NCBI RefSeq assembly: GCF_002858675.1
Contig: NZ_PJZF01000003.1
Span: 62,001 to 126,000 of the forward strand
Source of the DNA: Chimaeribacter californicus
Lineage (GTDB): Bacteria > Pseudomonadota > Gammaproteobacteria > Enterobacterales > Enterobacteriaceae
DNA length: 64,000 bases
Direction: 5' to 3'
The notes beneath the pieces are model-generated. The model saw nothing but the letters and a program-made list of their open reading frames with translations, made no database searches and was not told the origin of the DNA. Each line of letters starts with the position of its first letter. Positions within the stretch are counted from its first letter, which is position 1. A program made the position numbers and the translations under genes. Positions 31,778 through 41,264 of the stretch are shown piece by piece.

Positions 31778-34105
31778 TTAGAGCGCCTGGTAAAAGGCCA
31801 ACAGATCGTTATACAGAGGTAGGTTTGAGATGCGTGAGGTTTCGCTTGTGCTGTCATGGATGCAGCCTCGGGAGCCTGTTTTGGGGCCGGGGTTTGCACT
31901 CCGGTTGCCGATATAGGCATAACTGATGCCGGTTGCTGTGCCGGTCTTGGCTATATGCACGACATTGTTTTCATCCAGCGTGACGCCGGTTATCGTGGCG
32001 CCCGTGAGGCGAAAGCCATAATTGCCGGGGTCAGTAACCCGGTCAGTGTCTATCACCGCCTTCCCTACTCCTCCCAGCAATGGGACGGTGACTTCTGCAT
32101 CTGACTGGGTGATGTTGCCCGGACGGAGTGCCAGTTCTTTCCCTGTGTTGAGATACTCAGCAACAGCGTTCCCAAATACTTCTCCATCCGTCCGGTAGCC
32201 ATAATTGCTCAGGTGATCTTTATCGACATACGGCCGGGCATATTGGGTTCCGGTCATAATAAAATTCTCATCATCCCGGCAGAGCTCGTACTGGGCATTG
32301 CCGATTACCAGATTCACATCAGCAGCGGTGGCCCCGGCCTGTACACTGGCATTGCTGAATTGCTGGATAAAGACTTTCAGGACAAATGTTCTGTCACCCA
32401 TCAGAGTGCGCAGGTAAGCCTGATAGGATTCCCGCAGGGATTTCACCATGCCTTTGTATGCTTCGGCAGATGTGCCGGCTACGGCATCCGCATTACCGTG
32501 AATGAACATCAGGTAAGGGGCGTAGGTCATGCCCAATGAACGCGATACCTCGTAAGCACGCCGCATCATCAGCGTTGTTGCAGTAAAGGAGGCGGTGCCG
32601 GCTGATATGTTCGCCAGCAGGGTGCCGCTGGCGCCCGTGGCCGTAACCATGCTGGTCATCCCGCTCTTTTCAAAGATGCGCTCACTGGCTCCGGTGCAAT
32701 CCGATTCCTGCCCGCCACGCTTGCCAAAGTTCTCGGCTGCGGGCACCAGGTACAGCAAATCTGAGGCATCCAGGCTTGAAGCGGTATAGTTGGAATCGAA
32801 TGCTGTTCCGCCATTGAAGCAGACGCACCCATAAGGGTATTGGGATGTGGTGGTCACCGCAGGCTGTGTAATGGTCGCCCCACCTACAGAGAGGGATTGC
32901 CCCGTGATGACGCCGTGGAAGAACGTGCCGTTACCCTGGCGAATACGGTTCAGGCCATCAGCGGTGATCCGGTTGATATGCAGCCCACCGGTGCTGTTTC
33001 CTTCACGTGATGCAAAGCGGATAAACTCACTACCATCTGTTGCAATCAGGCTCTGCGGTGAGGTATTGAAGCCGTCTGTTGTCAGTGTCTGGTAATCGCC
33101 GTCAACCGTCACTACCGCGATATTGCCGTTCTGCTCAACCGCCAGACTGCCGCCATTTACCAGCGTGCTTTTGACGCTGCTGCTGGCCTCCTTGATGTCA
33201 CCATTGTCATAGACAATCCGGTTAACCTGTCCGAGACGGTCACACCAGATTTGTGCAATCCCCGGCATATTGTCGTAATACGTCAGTGTCTGCCCAATCT
33301 GGAAGCTGCCGTTATCGAACAACTCCCCCAATACCTCCCCAGTACCACGCTTACTGAACTGCACACTGTTCCGCTTTCCGGTAAAACTCACCTGATTGCC
33401 TAACAGCAGTGCTGCCAGGTTAGTGGTGCCGTCATCCAGCATCCGGGCTGCCACACGGCCACTGGCATCCGAAGAGATAGACGTGATGCCGCTGTAACTG
33501 GCTACCTGCGGCACCACATCACTCAGCGCCTTAATGGCATCCTCACCCACAGAGCTGGCAACCTCTAAGGCTGAGCCGGCATTATTCAGGTAATAACGAA
33601 ATCCTTTCCCGATCCCCTGCCCGATGCGGAATGTCTGTCCGGAGGTCGTGCCGGCCAAGCCGGCTGACAATGACGTGAAGGTAAACTGGTTATCCCCGAG
33701 CACCTCCGCTTTCTTCGCTGCTTGCTCGGCGCGTTCGGCATCATTTGCCGTTGATGTGGCACTTTTCTGGGCCTGCTGGGAAAGCTCGGTGACGGTTTGA
33801 ATGACGGCCGGCATGAGCTCGCTTTCATCAGGCGCCAGCAGGAAGTCATTCAGCGAGCCATTGGGTGAATCAGAATAAACAGTGATGCTCCCAGCAAGCT
33901 CTGGCGGCCTACCTGGTGCAGTAATGATGACCTTATGCTTACCCACCTTCACATTAAGCGAGTATTCACCGGAACCGGAAGTCATCGAAACGGAAGGTGC
34001 CTGGCGGAGTACGGCGGAAGAGTTCTTTTCTGCAATAAGGGTAATGGTCACCCCCGCCCGCGGAACGCCATTAGGCCCGATCAGCACGCCGCTGATAATT
34101 GTCAT
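31778..34105 (-). CDS. Tailspike with SGNH-esterase domain
   Basis: 775 residues. The N-terminus (TIISGVLIGPNGVPRAGVTI) is the prophage tail-fibre attachment domain found after J proteins, followed by a helical linker rich in A and Q (100-135). The C-terminal half looks like an SGNH/GDSL hydrolase: GQSLSVG with Ser404, HGNAD with Asn538, and DKDH with Asp628 and His631. Such domains remove O-acetyl groups from capsule or O antigen during adsorption. A terminator lies upstream, so it probably has its own promoter. Confidence 0.8.
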   Translation of the reverse strand: MTIISGVLIGPNGVPRAGVTITLIAEKNSSAVLRQAPSVSMTSGSGEYSLNVKVGKHKVIITAPGRPPELAGSITVYSDSPNGSLNDFLLAPDESELMPAVIQTVTELSQQAQKSATSTANDAERAEQAAKKAEVLGDNQFTFTSLSAGLAGTTSGQTFRIGQGIGKGFRYYLNNAGSALEVASSVGEDAIKALSDVVPQVASYSGITSISSDASGRVAARMLDDGTTNLAALLLGNQVSFTGKRNSVQFSKRGTGEVLGELFDNGSFQIGQTLTYYDNMPGIAQIWCDRLGQVNRIVYDNGDIKEASSSVKSTLVNGGSLAVEQNGNIAVVTVDGDYQTLTTDGFNTSPQSLIATDGSEFIRFASREGNSTGGLHINRITADGLNRIRQGNGTFFHGVITGQSLSVGGATITQPAVTTTSQYPYGCVCFNGGTAFDSNYTASSLDASDLLYLVPAAENFGKRGGQESDCTGASERIFEKSGMTSMVTATGASGTLLANISAGTASFTATTLMMRRAYEVSRSLGMTYAPYLMFIHGNADAVAGTSAEAYKGMVKSLRESYQAYLRTLMGDRTFVLKVFIQQFSNASVQAGATAADVNLVIGNAQYELCRDDENFIMTGTQYARPYVDKDHLSNYGYRTDGEVFGNAVAEYLNTGKELALRPGNITQSDAEVTVPLLGGVGKAVIDTDRVTDPGNYGFRLTGATITGVTLDENNVVHIAKTGTATGISYAYIGNRSANPGPKTGSRGCIHDSTSETSRISNLPLYNDLLAFYQAL

Positions 34106-34124
34106 AAACGCTCCAAATAAAAAA

Positions 34125-34138
34125 ACCGCCGCAGCGGT
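34125..34138 (-). terminator. Terminator after the S74 fibre gene
   Basis: On the minus strand ACCGC-TGCG-GCGGT is followed by seven T bases, between the S74 fibre gene and the SGNH spike gene. Confidence 0.8.
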
Positions 34139-34159
34139 CAGGAAGATTTGAAAATTGAT

Positions 34160-35521
34160 TTAAGAATTGCTGAGGGCATCCAATCGGGCAGTCAGAGTAT
34201 CGATTTGCTTTTGTTGTGCCTGTACTGCTCCGGTCAATTTTGAAATCAATGCAATGGCATCGAGGTTGAGCATCCTTGTCACATCCTCCGGCGCTGCATC
34301 CTCTTCCCCTTCTACAATTCCCCCTTGGACGGCCACAGGATAGATTTCTTGCACGTCCTGGGCGATAAAGCCACGTTGTGGCCCAGACTCACTCATAATA
34401 CCGCGGGCTGCGAACTTAAATGTAGCTGGGCGAAACTTCAGGACGTCATCTAAATCCTGATTAATATCTATTTCATATGAGATATCTTTCTTCAGGCGTT
34501 TATCCGAAGTAGCGCCCACAAATTTCCCGATAGGTGAGGCATCCACCCAAAAATAAAGCTCGTTATTAGTGTTCCATTCAGCATTGAACCCCGTACCACT
34601 ATAAGCCCCATTAAGCCCTGGCTTACAAGCCAAGCCTTTTGTTGCACCTATCTGTTGGGTGCATGAAACCCTATATGCGGTATCCTGGATAAAGCGAGCT
34701 GTATAATCAGCAGTGCTACTGCCATAGTGGAAGTCTATATATGGCGTCGCCCCGGACAGCTCCAGAGCTGTAAATGTGGGCGCGGCTGACAAACCTAATC
34801 CAATTTTCGTCCTGAAGTCTCCGGCATTAGTCACTGACAGTTCATCAAGCAAAGGCTTTGATGCCGTGCTGTAACTTTCCGCCCATGCCCCCCAAGTGTT
34901 TGCGGCCGTTCTTGTGCGGGTGAAAACCCGGTTGGCGGTTGTGGCATGCCAAATCTGCACAGCTACAGTGCTACTTACTTCTACGTGTTGCATCTCGGCA
35001 TAGACAGCTAATGGTACGTTTGCCGCTGTATTAAGTACCTGATACCAGCCAGTAGAAGTGATCGTATTAGGGTCAGTAACTCCAAGGGCTGCGGTCTTAG
35101 AAACCTTCCCAGCCATGTCTGCAGTCAGCTTAGCAATTGATGACATACTGACGCTGGTTCCATCCGGAGCAACGAGCGTTACGCTGTCAGTACTGGTCAG
35201 CAGTTGTTGCCATCCGTCCATCTGGCTCTGGTAGTAGCTCAATTGCGCAGCCAGACGCCGGGCGAAGTCAGGCACGGAATCTGTGTAGAACGACATAATG
35301 GCATATGCCTGCCCCGCAGCCAGTGTCCCCGCGTTACTCATCAGCGTAAGCTTTGTTGCACTGTCCACGCTTTTAATTTCGTACATCTTCACAGTGCCGG
35401 CACCAGGAATAAGCAGTGCTTGCCCCGGACCGATACCCTGCTTGTTATCCGTCCAGTTTGTGCCGGTGCCGGTTACGGTTGTTCCTGATACGGCAATTGT
35501 GCCGGTGGTATACCATGCCAT
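34160..35521 (-). CDS. Tail fibre with S74 intramolecular chaperone
   Basis: 453 residues. The N-terminus resembles fibre attachment regions (AWYTTGTIAVSGTTVTGTGT), the middle is a repetitive fibre shaft, and the C-terminal 120 residues are the S74 self-cleaving chaperone: SDKRLKKDI, the RGFIAQDV motif, and a final coiled coil (AQQKQIDTLTARLDAL). This domain helps the trimer fold and then cleaves itself off before the conserved SDKR serine. It lies downstream of the TonB-like gene. Confidence 0.88.
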   Translation of the reverse strand: MAWYTTGTIAVSGTTVTGTGTNWTDNKQGIGPGQALLIPGAGTVKMYEIKSVDSATKLTLMSNAGTLAAGQAYAIMSFYTDSVPDFARRLAAQLSYYQSQMDGWQQLLTSTDSVTLVAPDGTSVSMSSIAKLTADMAGKVSKTAALGVTDPNTITSTGWYQVLNTAANVPLAVYAEMQHVEVSSTVAVQIWHATTANRVFTRTRTAANTWGAWAESYSTASKPLLDELSVTNAGDFRTKIGLGLSAAPTFTALELSGATPYIDFHYGSSTADYTARFIQDTAYRVSCTQQIGATKGLACKPGLNGAYSGTGFNAEWNTNNELYFWVDASPIGKFVGATSDKRLKKDISYEIDINQDLDDVLKFRPATFKFAARGIMSESGPQRGFIAQDVQEIYPVAVQGGIVEGEEDAAPEDVTRMLNLDAIALISKLTGAVQAQQKQIDTLTARLDALSNS

Positions 35522-35543
35522 TAGTTTTCTCCAGACAATAAAA

Positions 35544-35561
35544 AACCCGCCGTAGCGGGTT
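35544..35561 (-). terminator. Terminator after the TonB-like gene
   Basis: On the minus strand AACCCGC-TACG-GCGGGTT is followed by a T run, 18 bases after the stop of the TonB-like gene. Confidence 0.88.
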
Positions 35562-35579
35562 CTTTATAAATAAGTTGGT

Positions 35580-35867
35580 TTAGTTAGCTTTGAAGGTGAC
35601 ATCCAGTGGAACATCACGCTTTGCATCGTTAGCTTTAAAATGCCAATGCCGCATCTGCTCTCTAATCGATTTTTCAAATGAATGCTTAGGCGACGCCTCA
35701 ATAAACCGAATGTTTTCTACCACACCTTTATTATTTACATCGTAAATTACTTTTACGTGACCATCAATTCTCAAGGCTTCCGCCCGTCGAGGATAAGATA
35801 ACGAATTGTCTTTAGCGTAAGTCAGTAGTGGTAACATTGCGGCAATTGCAACCAGATATGGTTTCAT
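35580..35867 (-). CDS. Exported TonB C-terminal-domain protein (prophage accessory gene)
   Basis: 95 residues: a signal peptide (1-18, ending LLTYA), then a single domain very close to the C-terminus of E. coli TonB. Here YPRRAEALRIDGHVKVIYDV and MRHWHF; in TonB YPARAQALRIEGQVKVKFDV and MRRWRY. The membrane anchor, proline-rich spacer and the TonB Q160 region are absent, so it cannot carry energy and would be free in the periplasm. GGGAGA precedes the ATG. It lies alone between tail genes, with an AT-rich 99-base leader and its own terminator, so it is probably expressed in the lysogen. A decoy that competes with TonB at TonB boxes is a plausible role. Confidence 0.82.
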   Translation of the reverse strand: MKPYLVAIAAMLPLLTYAKDNSLSYPRRAEALRIDGHVKVIYDVNNKGVVENIRFIEASPKHSFEKSIREQMRHWHFKANDAKRDVPLDVTFKAN

Positions 35868-35966
35868 AATCTCTCCCTGTATTAATATTAATCTTATTGG
35901 TTATCGACCATGCCTGCAATTTGTTTAGAGTTGATATTATTCAATCGTGAAGATCTGCGAATTAGA

Positions 35967-36617
35967 TTAAGAAAGCACAGGTATAATGGCATAAGGGATA
36001 CGCAAGCCATAGTTCTGAAGCGTGCTTGCCCAGGAATATTGATTTTGGTTTATCCATGTGCATTGGAGCGTACCGCCACTATAACGAAACATCAGGCCGC
36101 TATAGCCGCTTATCATGTCGGCATCTGTTGACAAATTTCCAGGGCAATGGCTGGATAATATCCATGCATCTGGGCCTATATATTGAGAGTACACACCACC
36201 ATCTAAGGCAGCACCGGCTGGAATATCAAAGAAACCTAACACCCTTGGCACTTTTGCAGCAGAGACAACAGACCATACAAGTTGGCCAGCCCCATTATAA
36301 ACATCCCAGTAACCACTAGTAAGTGGTACATCATAACCTGTTCTTGCTATGCGTCCCGCATTGGTGGTCATGTATGGGTCATCCCCAAAAAAAACCTTCG
36401 CGCCTTCGTTAAATTTGAACCACTGAAGATTGGCATCACGACTATATCTAGAAGAAGGAAAACCCATATCTGTGCCATCACCAATTGGGGAATTTATTGA
36501 AAAATACCCCTGATCTACTATTGCTCCAGTGGTGATGTTATCCCGGTAATAAGTTCCGAAGTAATCAGAGTCGATGACCAATGCACCGGCTGAATTCCAT
36601 ATCTGAACACCGCTCAT
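35967..36617 (-). CDS. Phage tail-tip accessory protein
   Basis: 216 residues without membrane segment. The start SGVQIWNSAGALVIDSDYFG resembles the start of the next gene (MGAGIQCWDATGKLVADVGD), so the two share an attachment-type N-terminal module. The rest is beta-rich with several aromatic residues. It overlaps the upstream gene by four bases. I do not recognise the family beyond tail-tip proteins that follow J in related prophages. Confidence 0.65.
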   Translation of the reverse strand: MSGVQIWNSAGALVIDSDYFGTYYRDNITTGAIVDQGYFSINSPIGDGTDMGFPSSRYSRDANLQWFKFNEGAKVFFGDDPYMTTNAGRIARTGYDVPLTSGYWDVYNGAGQLVWSVVSAAKVPRVLGFFDIPAGAALDGGVYSQYIGPDAWILSSHCPGNLSTDADMISGYSGLMFRYSGGTLQCTWINQNQYSWASTLQNYGLRIPYAIIPVLS

Positions 36618-36916
36618 AAGAATCCGTATACATGAATAGTCAAGGTTGCCGCAGCTGCGGATTTTAATAGTGAAAACAGTCTGATACCTCCATCATATGT
36701 CCGACATGTAAATGTCCCTGGTGTTCTGATGGTAGTGGATGAAGACACGATAACAGCAAAGCTGCCTGCTGCAGTGATGCCATTAAATCCCGCCGTTACA
36801 ACTGGGGTATTGCCCGGCATACTCACGTTAATCGAACCGATAAACCGGCAGTTATAGTCCCCTACATCAGCTACCAACTTCCCGGTTGCGTCCCAGCATT
36901 GAATGCCTGCGCCCAT
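36614..36916 (-). CDS. Small phage tail-tip accessory protein
   Basis: 100 residues, beta-rich, starting MGAGIQCWDATGKLVAD. It follows J by 11 bases and overlaps the next gene by four. Its N-terminal motif is shared with that gene. It is probably a component or chaperone of the distal tail; function unknown. Confidence 0.65.
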   Translation of the reverse strand: MGAGIQCWDATGKLVADVGDYNCRFIGSINVSMPGNTPVVTAGFNGITAAGSFAVIVSSSTTIRTPGTFTCRTYDGGIRLFSLLKSAAAATLTIHVYGFL

Positions 36917-36927
36917 GAATTACCCCC

Positions 36928-39900
36928 TTACCAAAGGCCAGATCGCATACGGAGCACGCCATTGCCGTCATAGACCAGCTCTTGTGTTGCCGTGATGACT
37001 TTGCGTCCTTGGCCGGCGATGGAACCATTAATTTCAAATGTCCCACTTTTATCCAGCTTCCAGCCGGTAGTGCCGGCCACATAGTTTGTTGATTGGATGA
37101 AGTTGCCGATTTTTGCATTATCAATCGACCCATCCTGGATAAAGGCAGAGCGCAAGAATGTTTGCCCATTAACAGCCGCAAAAGCTAACTGGTAAGTGCC
37201 ATTATTGGTGTTATAGATGGCAAAGTTATCGGCACTGAACAGGGCGTATGATTGCGTTCCGCCCCCATTTCCTTCTACGCCTAACTGCATACCCGCCACA
37301 TATTTATTGCCATTACTATCAATTTGAACCTTAACGCCCCATTGAGCAGACAGCTTCCCACTCAAGTCTGCGTAAGCACTAGAGACCTGCTGAACCACTG
37401 CACTGTTTTGGTCTGAGTCGGCTTGTAGCTGCTCAAATCTTTCGGCATAAGCATGATCGTTGTCAGCGATGAGCGTGGTTATCTGAACAAATTGCGCTCT
37501 GTTCTTTCCGTTTTCTATACGCCGGCGCTGAATGTCAGCATCATTCGAGATCGCATTTTCTATAACGGCATCCAGGTTGGTATCAATTTGAGCACTGAGG
37601 CGATCAAATGCTTCAGAGTTCCTGACCGCTTCGTCTATATAGTCCAACATGCCAGGTATATCTGCTGAAGCTTTGCCCGATGCCTCTACAAATGCAGAGA
37701 CCCCAAACGCGTTTTTGGTCCGCACATACATGTAGTACGTTGTGTCAGCCTTTAAGCCATGCAGCGTCCATTGTGAGGCGCGCCCAAGAAACTGAGCCTC
37801 AGTCTCAACATTTCCGATATTTGTAACTGCTGTCTCTCCCGTATACCAAAACTCAAAAGAGGTATCGGTAGTTGCCGTTACGTTCATTACCGGAACAATA
37901 TCCGCAGAGAAGATCCCGGGATTCCATTGCACAAATGAAGGGGCTGACGGCGCACCAATCACCAGACTGACCTGGGTTTCTGCTCCTTTCATGCCGTTTT
38001 CATTGCGACCGCGAACGCCGAGTGTGTAGCTGCCCGCATTCAGCCCGTAGAATTCATATCGGAATTGGTCAGTTTCATACTGAGCGACCACCGCGCCACT
38101 GCTGTTATAAACGTAGAGCTCAAACATCAGTTTGCGTGTTGTCGTTGCTGTCTCCCAGGTGGCAGTAACCTGGACAGTTTCACTGTTAGTGTTGATGATG
38201 CGCAGATTTTCGATGTTTGGGACGCGATACCCATTCAGTGTGTCGGTTGGCATTTCAAACACCGCGCCTTCATCCACAATCGCCTGCTTGTTCGGGTCAT
38301 AAAGCGTTGCTGAGATGCTGTAAACAGAGTTGTTATCGTCCTCTGATACCCCCATCACACGAAAAAGCCGGGTGGCGACCTCCCCTGTTGAGATCACAAA
38401 GATGGTGCCGTCTTTTACCCATGCCGGTGAGGTGCGAAGGGTGATAACCCTGCCTGCTACGCTGCCGATAGTGAACTTAGAGAACTTCCCATCAGCCCCC
38501 ATCAGAGACATGGTGTCACCACCGCCAACAACGTCAGATACATCAGCATCAACGGTAATCACGGCGCCGCTGTGGGAGACGATACGCCCACCTAATCGTG
38601 TGGCCGCGTAGTTGTTATCCATCACTTCAATGATGTCGCCTGGAATGAAGCCAATCGCGTCACGTGCCATACGGAACGTCACCTTCTTGGTTTCACGCTT
38701 CGCACTCTCGATGAGCCACTTGCCGGCACGGAATGCCTGTCCACGGGAGGTGCAGCCGAACGCTTCCAGCGTAGTCTCGTTGTAGCCGTAGCGGTCAATC
38801 ATCTCGTCATCAGAGACGTACTCTTTAACCTGCTCCCAGCCGTTATTTGGGTCTGTCCATGAGACCACCACTGCGTTATAGCGGTCTGAGCGCTTCATGG
38901 AGCTATAGGTGAAAAGGCCGTCTACCACGTTGGCATTCGTGACCGCGGTAACCGGATCTTGTGGGTTATCCAGCATGATAGAAAAGCGCATCCCATCCCA
39001 CAGCGCGATGCCGCGAAACATCCCAGCGATGCTATCCAGAATATCCCGCGCACTTTTCTGCTCAGTGATGTAAGCGTTTAGGGTAAAGCGTGGTTCCTGC
39101 CCACCATAGCCATCATCGACAAGCTGATCGCAGAACTGCGAAAGCACATAGAGGCTGCCATCATCGACATCAATATAACCAGCTCGCTTTGCCAGCCCGT
39201 AGCGAGTGTTTTTTACCAGAGCCCGGAAAATCCAGGCGGGGTTATTTGTCCAGGCTGACTTGAAGCCGCCAGTCCAGATACCGGTATAAGAGCGGGCTAT
39301 TGGGTCATAGTTATCCGGCACATCAACAATCAGGCCGCGTAAGTGATAAGTGCGGGTCGGTGTGTCGGTATATTGGTCCCGGTCAACCACGGCGCCGGCA
39401 ATAGCGGCATACGGGTAAGAGAGGTTGTCGTCAGTGATTTCTGTATAGCTATTCCAGACGGTCCCATTGGTTAGCAGGTCACTTGAACTGTCAGCGGTGA
39501 CACGACGCAGGCGAATATCAAAAGGCTTCGTCTCGGGCGCGTCAATTAAATGCGCCTCGAGGTATTCACCGGAGATTTTCCCCGTAATGGTGACTGACTT
39601 GGCAGTCTGCCAAGCGCTATTACCTGTTCTGAGTTCGATCACCATGGTTACAGATGTATTTTTCTGATTGCCTTTCGTGTCTTGCTCCATCAGCCCTGAA
39701 ACACCAATGTTCATACGCACACGGGTAACATCTGAATCAGTAACAGTGCGCACAAGTGGCGTATTCTGTGTGACATCAGCATTAACAATCGTTGTGGCTT
39801 CGATAGCTGAAAAGCCATTAATTGGTGATTGCGTTGCCGTACCAGGACGCCATGCCACACTGACGCCGTTAATGCTCGCGTTGCCCTGCGCATCCGTTAC

Positions 39901-40059
39901 TGGTGTCTTGTTCAGCATGAAAGAAGAGAGATGCACCTGGTCTACCGGGCCATAGATTGGGCCTTCAGAAATGAGGTCGAGAACGCGGAGGAATTGTTTT
40001 GATTTGAGGTTGTCGTCAATAAGTTTGGGTGTGCTGCCACCGCCGCCGCCTGAGCCCAT
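36928..40059 (-). CDS. Central tail tip / host specificity protein J
   Basis: 1043 residues, starting MGSGGGGGSTPKLIDDNLKS, the standard J opening. It has the HDII-like insert region, a phage tail protein domain (YGLAKRAGYIDVDDGSLYVLSQ), fibronectin-like segments (about 690-830) and a C-terminal coiled coil with FEINGSI. In lambda-like phages J forms the tip that determines receptor choice. It follows I by nine bases, in the usual M-L-K-I-J order. Confidence 0.93.
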   Translation of the reverse strand: MGSGGGGGSTPKLIDDNLKSKQFLRVLDLISEGPIYGPVDQVHLSSFMLNKTPVTDAQGNASINGVSVAWRPGTATQSPINGFSAIEATTIVNADVTQNTPLVRTVTDSDVTRVRMNIGVSGLMEQDTKGNQKNTSVTMVIELRTGNSAWQTAKSVTITGKISGEYLEAHLIDAPETKPFDIRLRRVTADSSSDLLTNGTVWNSYTEITDDNLSYPYAAIAGAVVDRDQYTDTPTRTYHLRGLIVDVPDNYDPIARSYTGIWTGGFKSAWTNNPAWIFRALVKNTRYGLAKRAGYIDVDDGSLYVLSQFCDQLVDDGYGGQEPRFTLNAYITEQKSARDILDSIAGMFRGIALWDGMRFSIMLDNPQDPVTAVTNANVVDGLFTYSSMKRSDRYNAVVVSWTDPNNGWEQVKEYVSDDEMIDRYGYNETTLEAFGCTSRGQAFRAGKWLIESAKRETKKVTFRMARDAIGFIPGDIIEVMDNNYAATRLGGRIVSHSGAVITVDADVSDVVGGGDTMSLMGADGKFSKFTIGSVAGRVITLRTSPAWVKDGTIFVISTGEVATRLFRVMGVSEDDNNSVYSISATLYDPNKQAIVDEGAVFEMPTDTLNGYRVPNIENLRIINTNSETVQVTATWETATTTRKLMFELYVYNSSGAVVAQYETDQFRYEFYGLNAGSYTLGVRGRNENGMKGAETQVSLVIGAPSAPSFVQWNPGIFSADIVPVMNVTATTDTSFEFWYTGETAVTNIGNVETEAQFLGRASQWTLHGLKADTTYYMYVRTKNAFGVSAFVEASGKASADIPGMLDYIDEAVRNSEAFDRLSAQIDTNLDAVIENAISNDADIQRRRIENGKNRAQFVQITTLIADNDHAYAERFEQLQADSDQNSAVVQQVSSAYADLSGKLSAQWGVKVQIDSNGNKYVAGMQLGVEGNGGGTQSYALFSADNFAIYNTNNGTYQLAFAAVNGQTFLRSAFIQDGSIDNAKIGNFIQSTNYVAGTTGWKLDKSGTFEINGSIAGQGRKVITATQELVYDGNGVLRMRSGLW

Positions 40060-40068
40060 GTTTTCACC

Positions 40069-40596
40069 TTAGCTAATAGAAATGTTCCAGTCCTGGTTGT
40101 TTGATGTATCGATACCGAGGGAGATGACGTTTGAACCCACTACCATCTCGCCAAGAAGCAATGGCACTGGCCTGCCCTGACCAACACGGTTTTCGGCACT
40201 CGTAAAGGAGTTATTGGTCAGCGAGTTCGTTTCAGCGGATTCAGCAGATGTCTTGGTCTTCATGGTTGAAGACATATAGAGGGAGTAAGCCACTGACGCG
40301 ACGCTGACAGCCACCATAATCCACACCGCTGCTACTGCACTGATAGCCCCCTCAATCACTGGCACAAACAGGACTGTCGCACCGTTTCCAAGATGCCGGT
40401 TCATGTGAAACTCAAGCGTGTCAGCAGCCACATCCGAGCCATCTACCCGCATACGGATCTTTGTTTTATAGAAGTCACGCTTAAAGGCTGGGCATTGCGC
40501 CAGGAGAAGCCGTAACCCTTGTGATGGCGTGTCGACATTTAAAGTGATTTGGCGGAAATGTCGTCGAAGATTCCCCGCAAATCTAAAGATGAGCAT
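40069..40596 (-). CDS. Tail assembly protein I
   Basis: 175 residues. The start RFAGNLRRHFRQITLNVDTP with a ubiquitin-like region, a hydrophobic centre (AVAAVWIMVAVSVASVAYSL) and the end GRPVPLLLGEMVVGSNVIS are typical of lambda gpI. It overlaps K by 58 bases. It is needed for tail-tip assembly and is not found in the mature tail of lambda. Confidence 0.88.
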   Translation of the reverse strand: MLIFRFAGNLRRHFRQITLNVDTPSQGLRLLLAQCPAFKRDFYKTKIRMRVDGSDVAADTLEFHMNRHLGNGATVLFVPVIEGAISAVAAVWIMVAVSVASVAYSLYMSSTMKTKTSAESAETNSLTNNSFTSAENRVGQGRPVPLLLGEMVVGSNVISLGIDTSNNQDWNISIS

Positions 40597-41264
40597 TGTT
40601 CATGCCTCCAGATGGAATGGGTGAGCTTTATGTAGGCTTGACGGTATGGCTCACGGCGGCTGAGTCGCCCGGCTAATTCGTGATGGAGAACCGTATTGTC
40701 ACCAAGCCAGAGCATGGCATGGCACGGGTCGGCCTCGGGAAATGCACGGCGGATAATCACATCACCAGGCTGAATATCTGCCGGCGATACCTCGTAGAAC
40801 CCATTGAGCGCCATATTTTTGACATACAGGTTCTCTCCGCGAACCCACCAACCATTCGTTCTCTCAAAGTCAGGCAAATCGATGCCGCAGAGGTGGTAGG
40901 CGTCCCTGAACAGGGTGTAACAGTCCATCACGCCATGCTCGAAGGTGCGCCCCAGCAAATGCGATACAGGGCGCAATTTGCGAAGGCGGTTGTCACTGGC
41001 TAACCACCAGTCCAGCCCGGAAGAGATCTGCGCCTGACGGTCAGCCCCTGAGAGAACCAGTTTTGGTTCAGGATGAGAATGAAAAACGGCGGTGATTTCT
41101 CCCGCCGCTTCTGCTTTTAGCCAGTCCGTGTCGCTTATCCGAAAGTGTCGCTCCGGCTCGGGATGCGTGTTTTCACAGCGCATTAGCCGGCTGCCATCGA
41201 TGATCAGGCCGCAGACCTCGTTACAGGACTGCGCTGCATAAGCCAGGCATTCATCTTCAATCAT
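40539..41264 (-). CDS. Tail assembly protein K (JAB and NlpC/P60 domains)
   Basis: 241 residues. The first half is a JAB-like metalloprotease (EVCGLIIDG, then the FHSHPEP and SGADRQ motif) and the second an NlpC/P60 peptidase with the cysteine in GVMDCYTLFRDAY and a histidine in DPCHAMLWLG. Lambda gpK has the same two domains. It shares one base with the L gene stop/start. Confidence 0.92.
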   Translation of the reverse strand: MIEDECLAYAAQSCNEVCGLIIDGSRLMRCENTHPEPERHFRISDTDWLKAEAAGEITAVFHSHPEPKLVLSGADRQAQISSGLDWWLASDNRLRKLRPVSHLLGRTFEHGVMDCYTLFRDAYHLCGIDLPDFERTNGWWVRGENLYVKNMALNGFYEVSPADIQPGDVIIRRAFPEADPCHAMLWLGDNTVLHHELAGRLSRREPYRQAYIKLTHSIWRHEQCSSLDLRGIFDDISAKSL

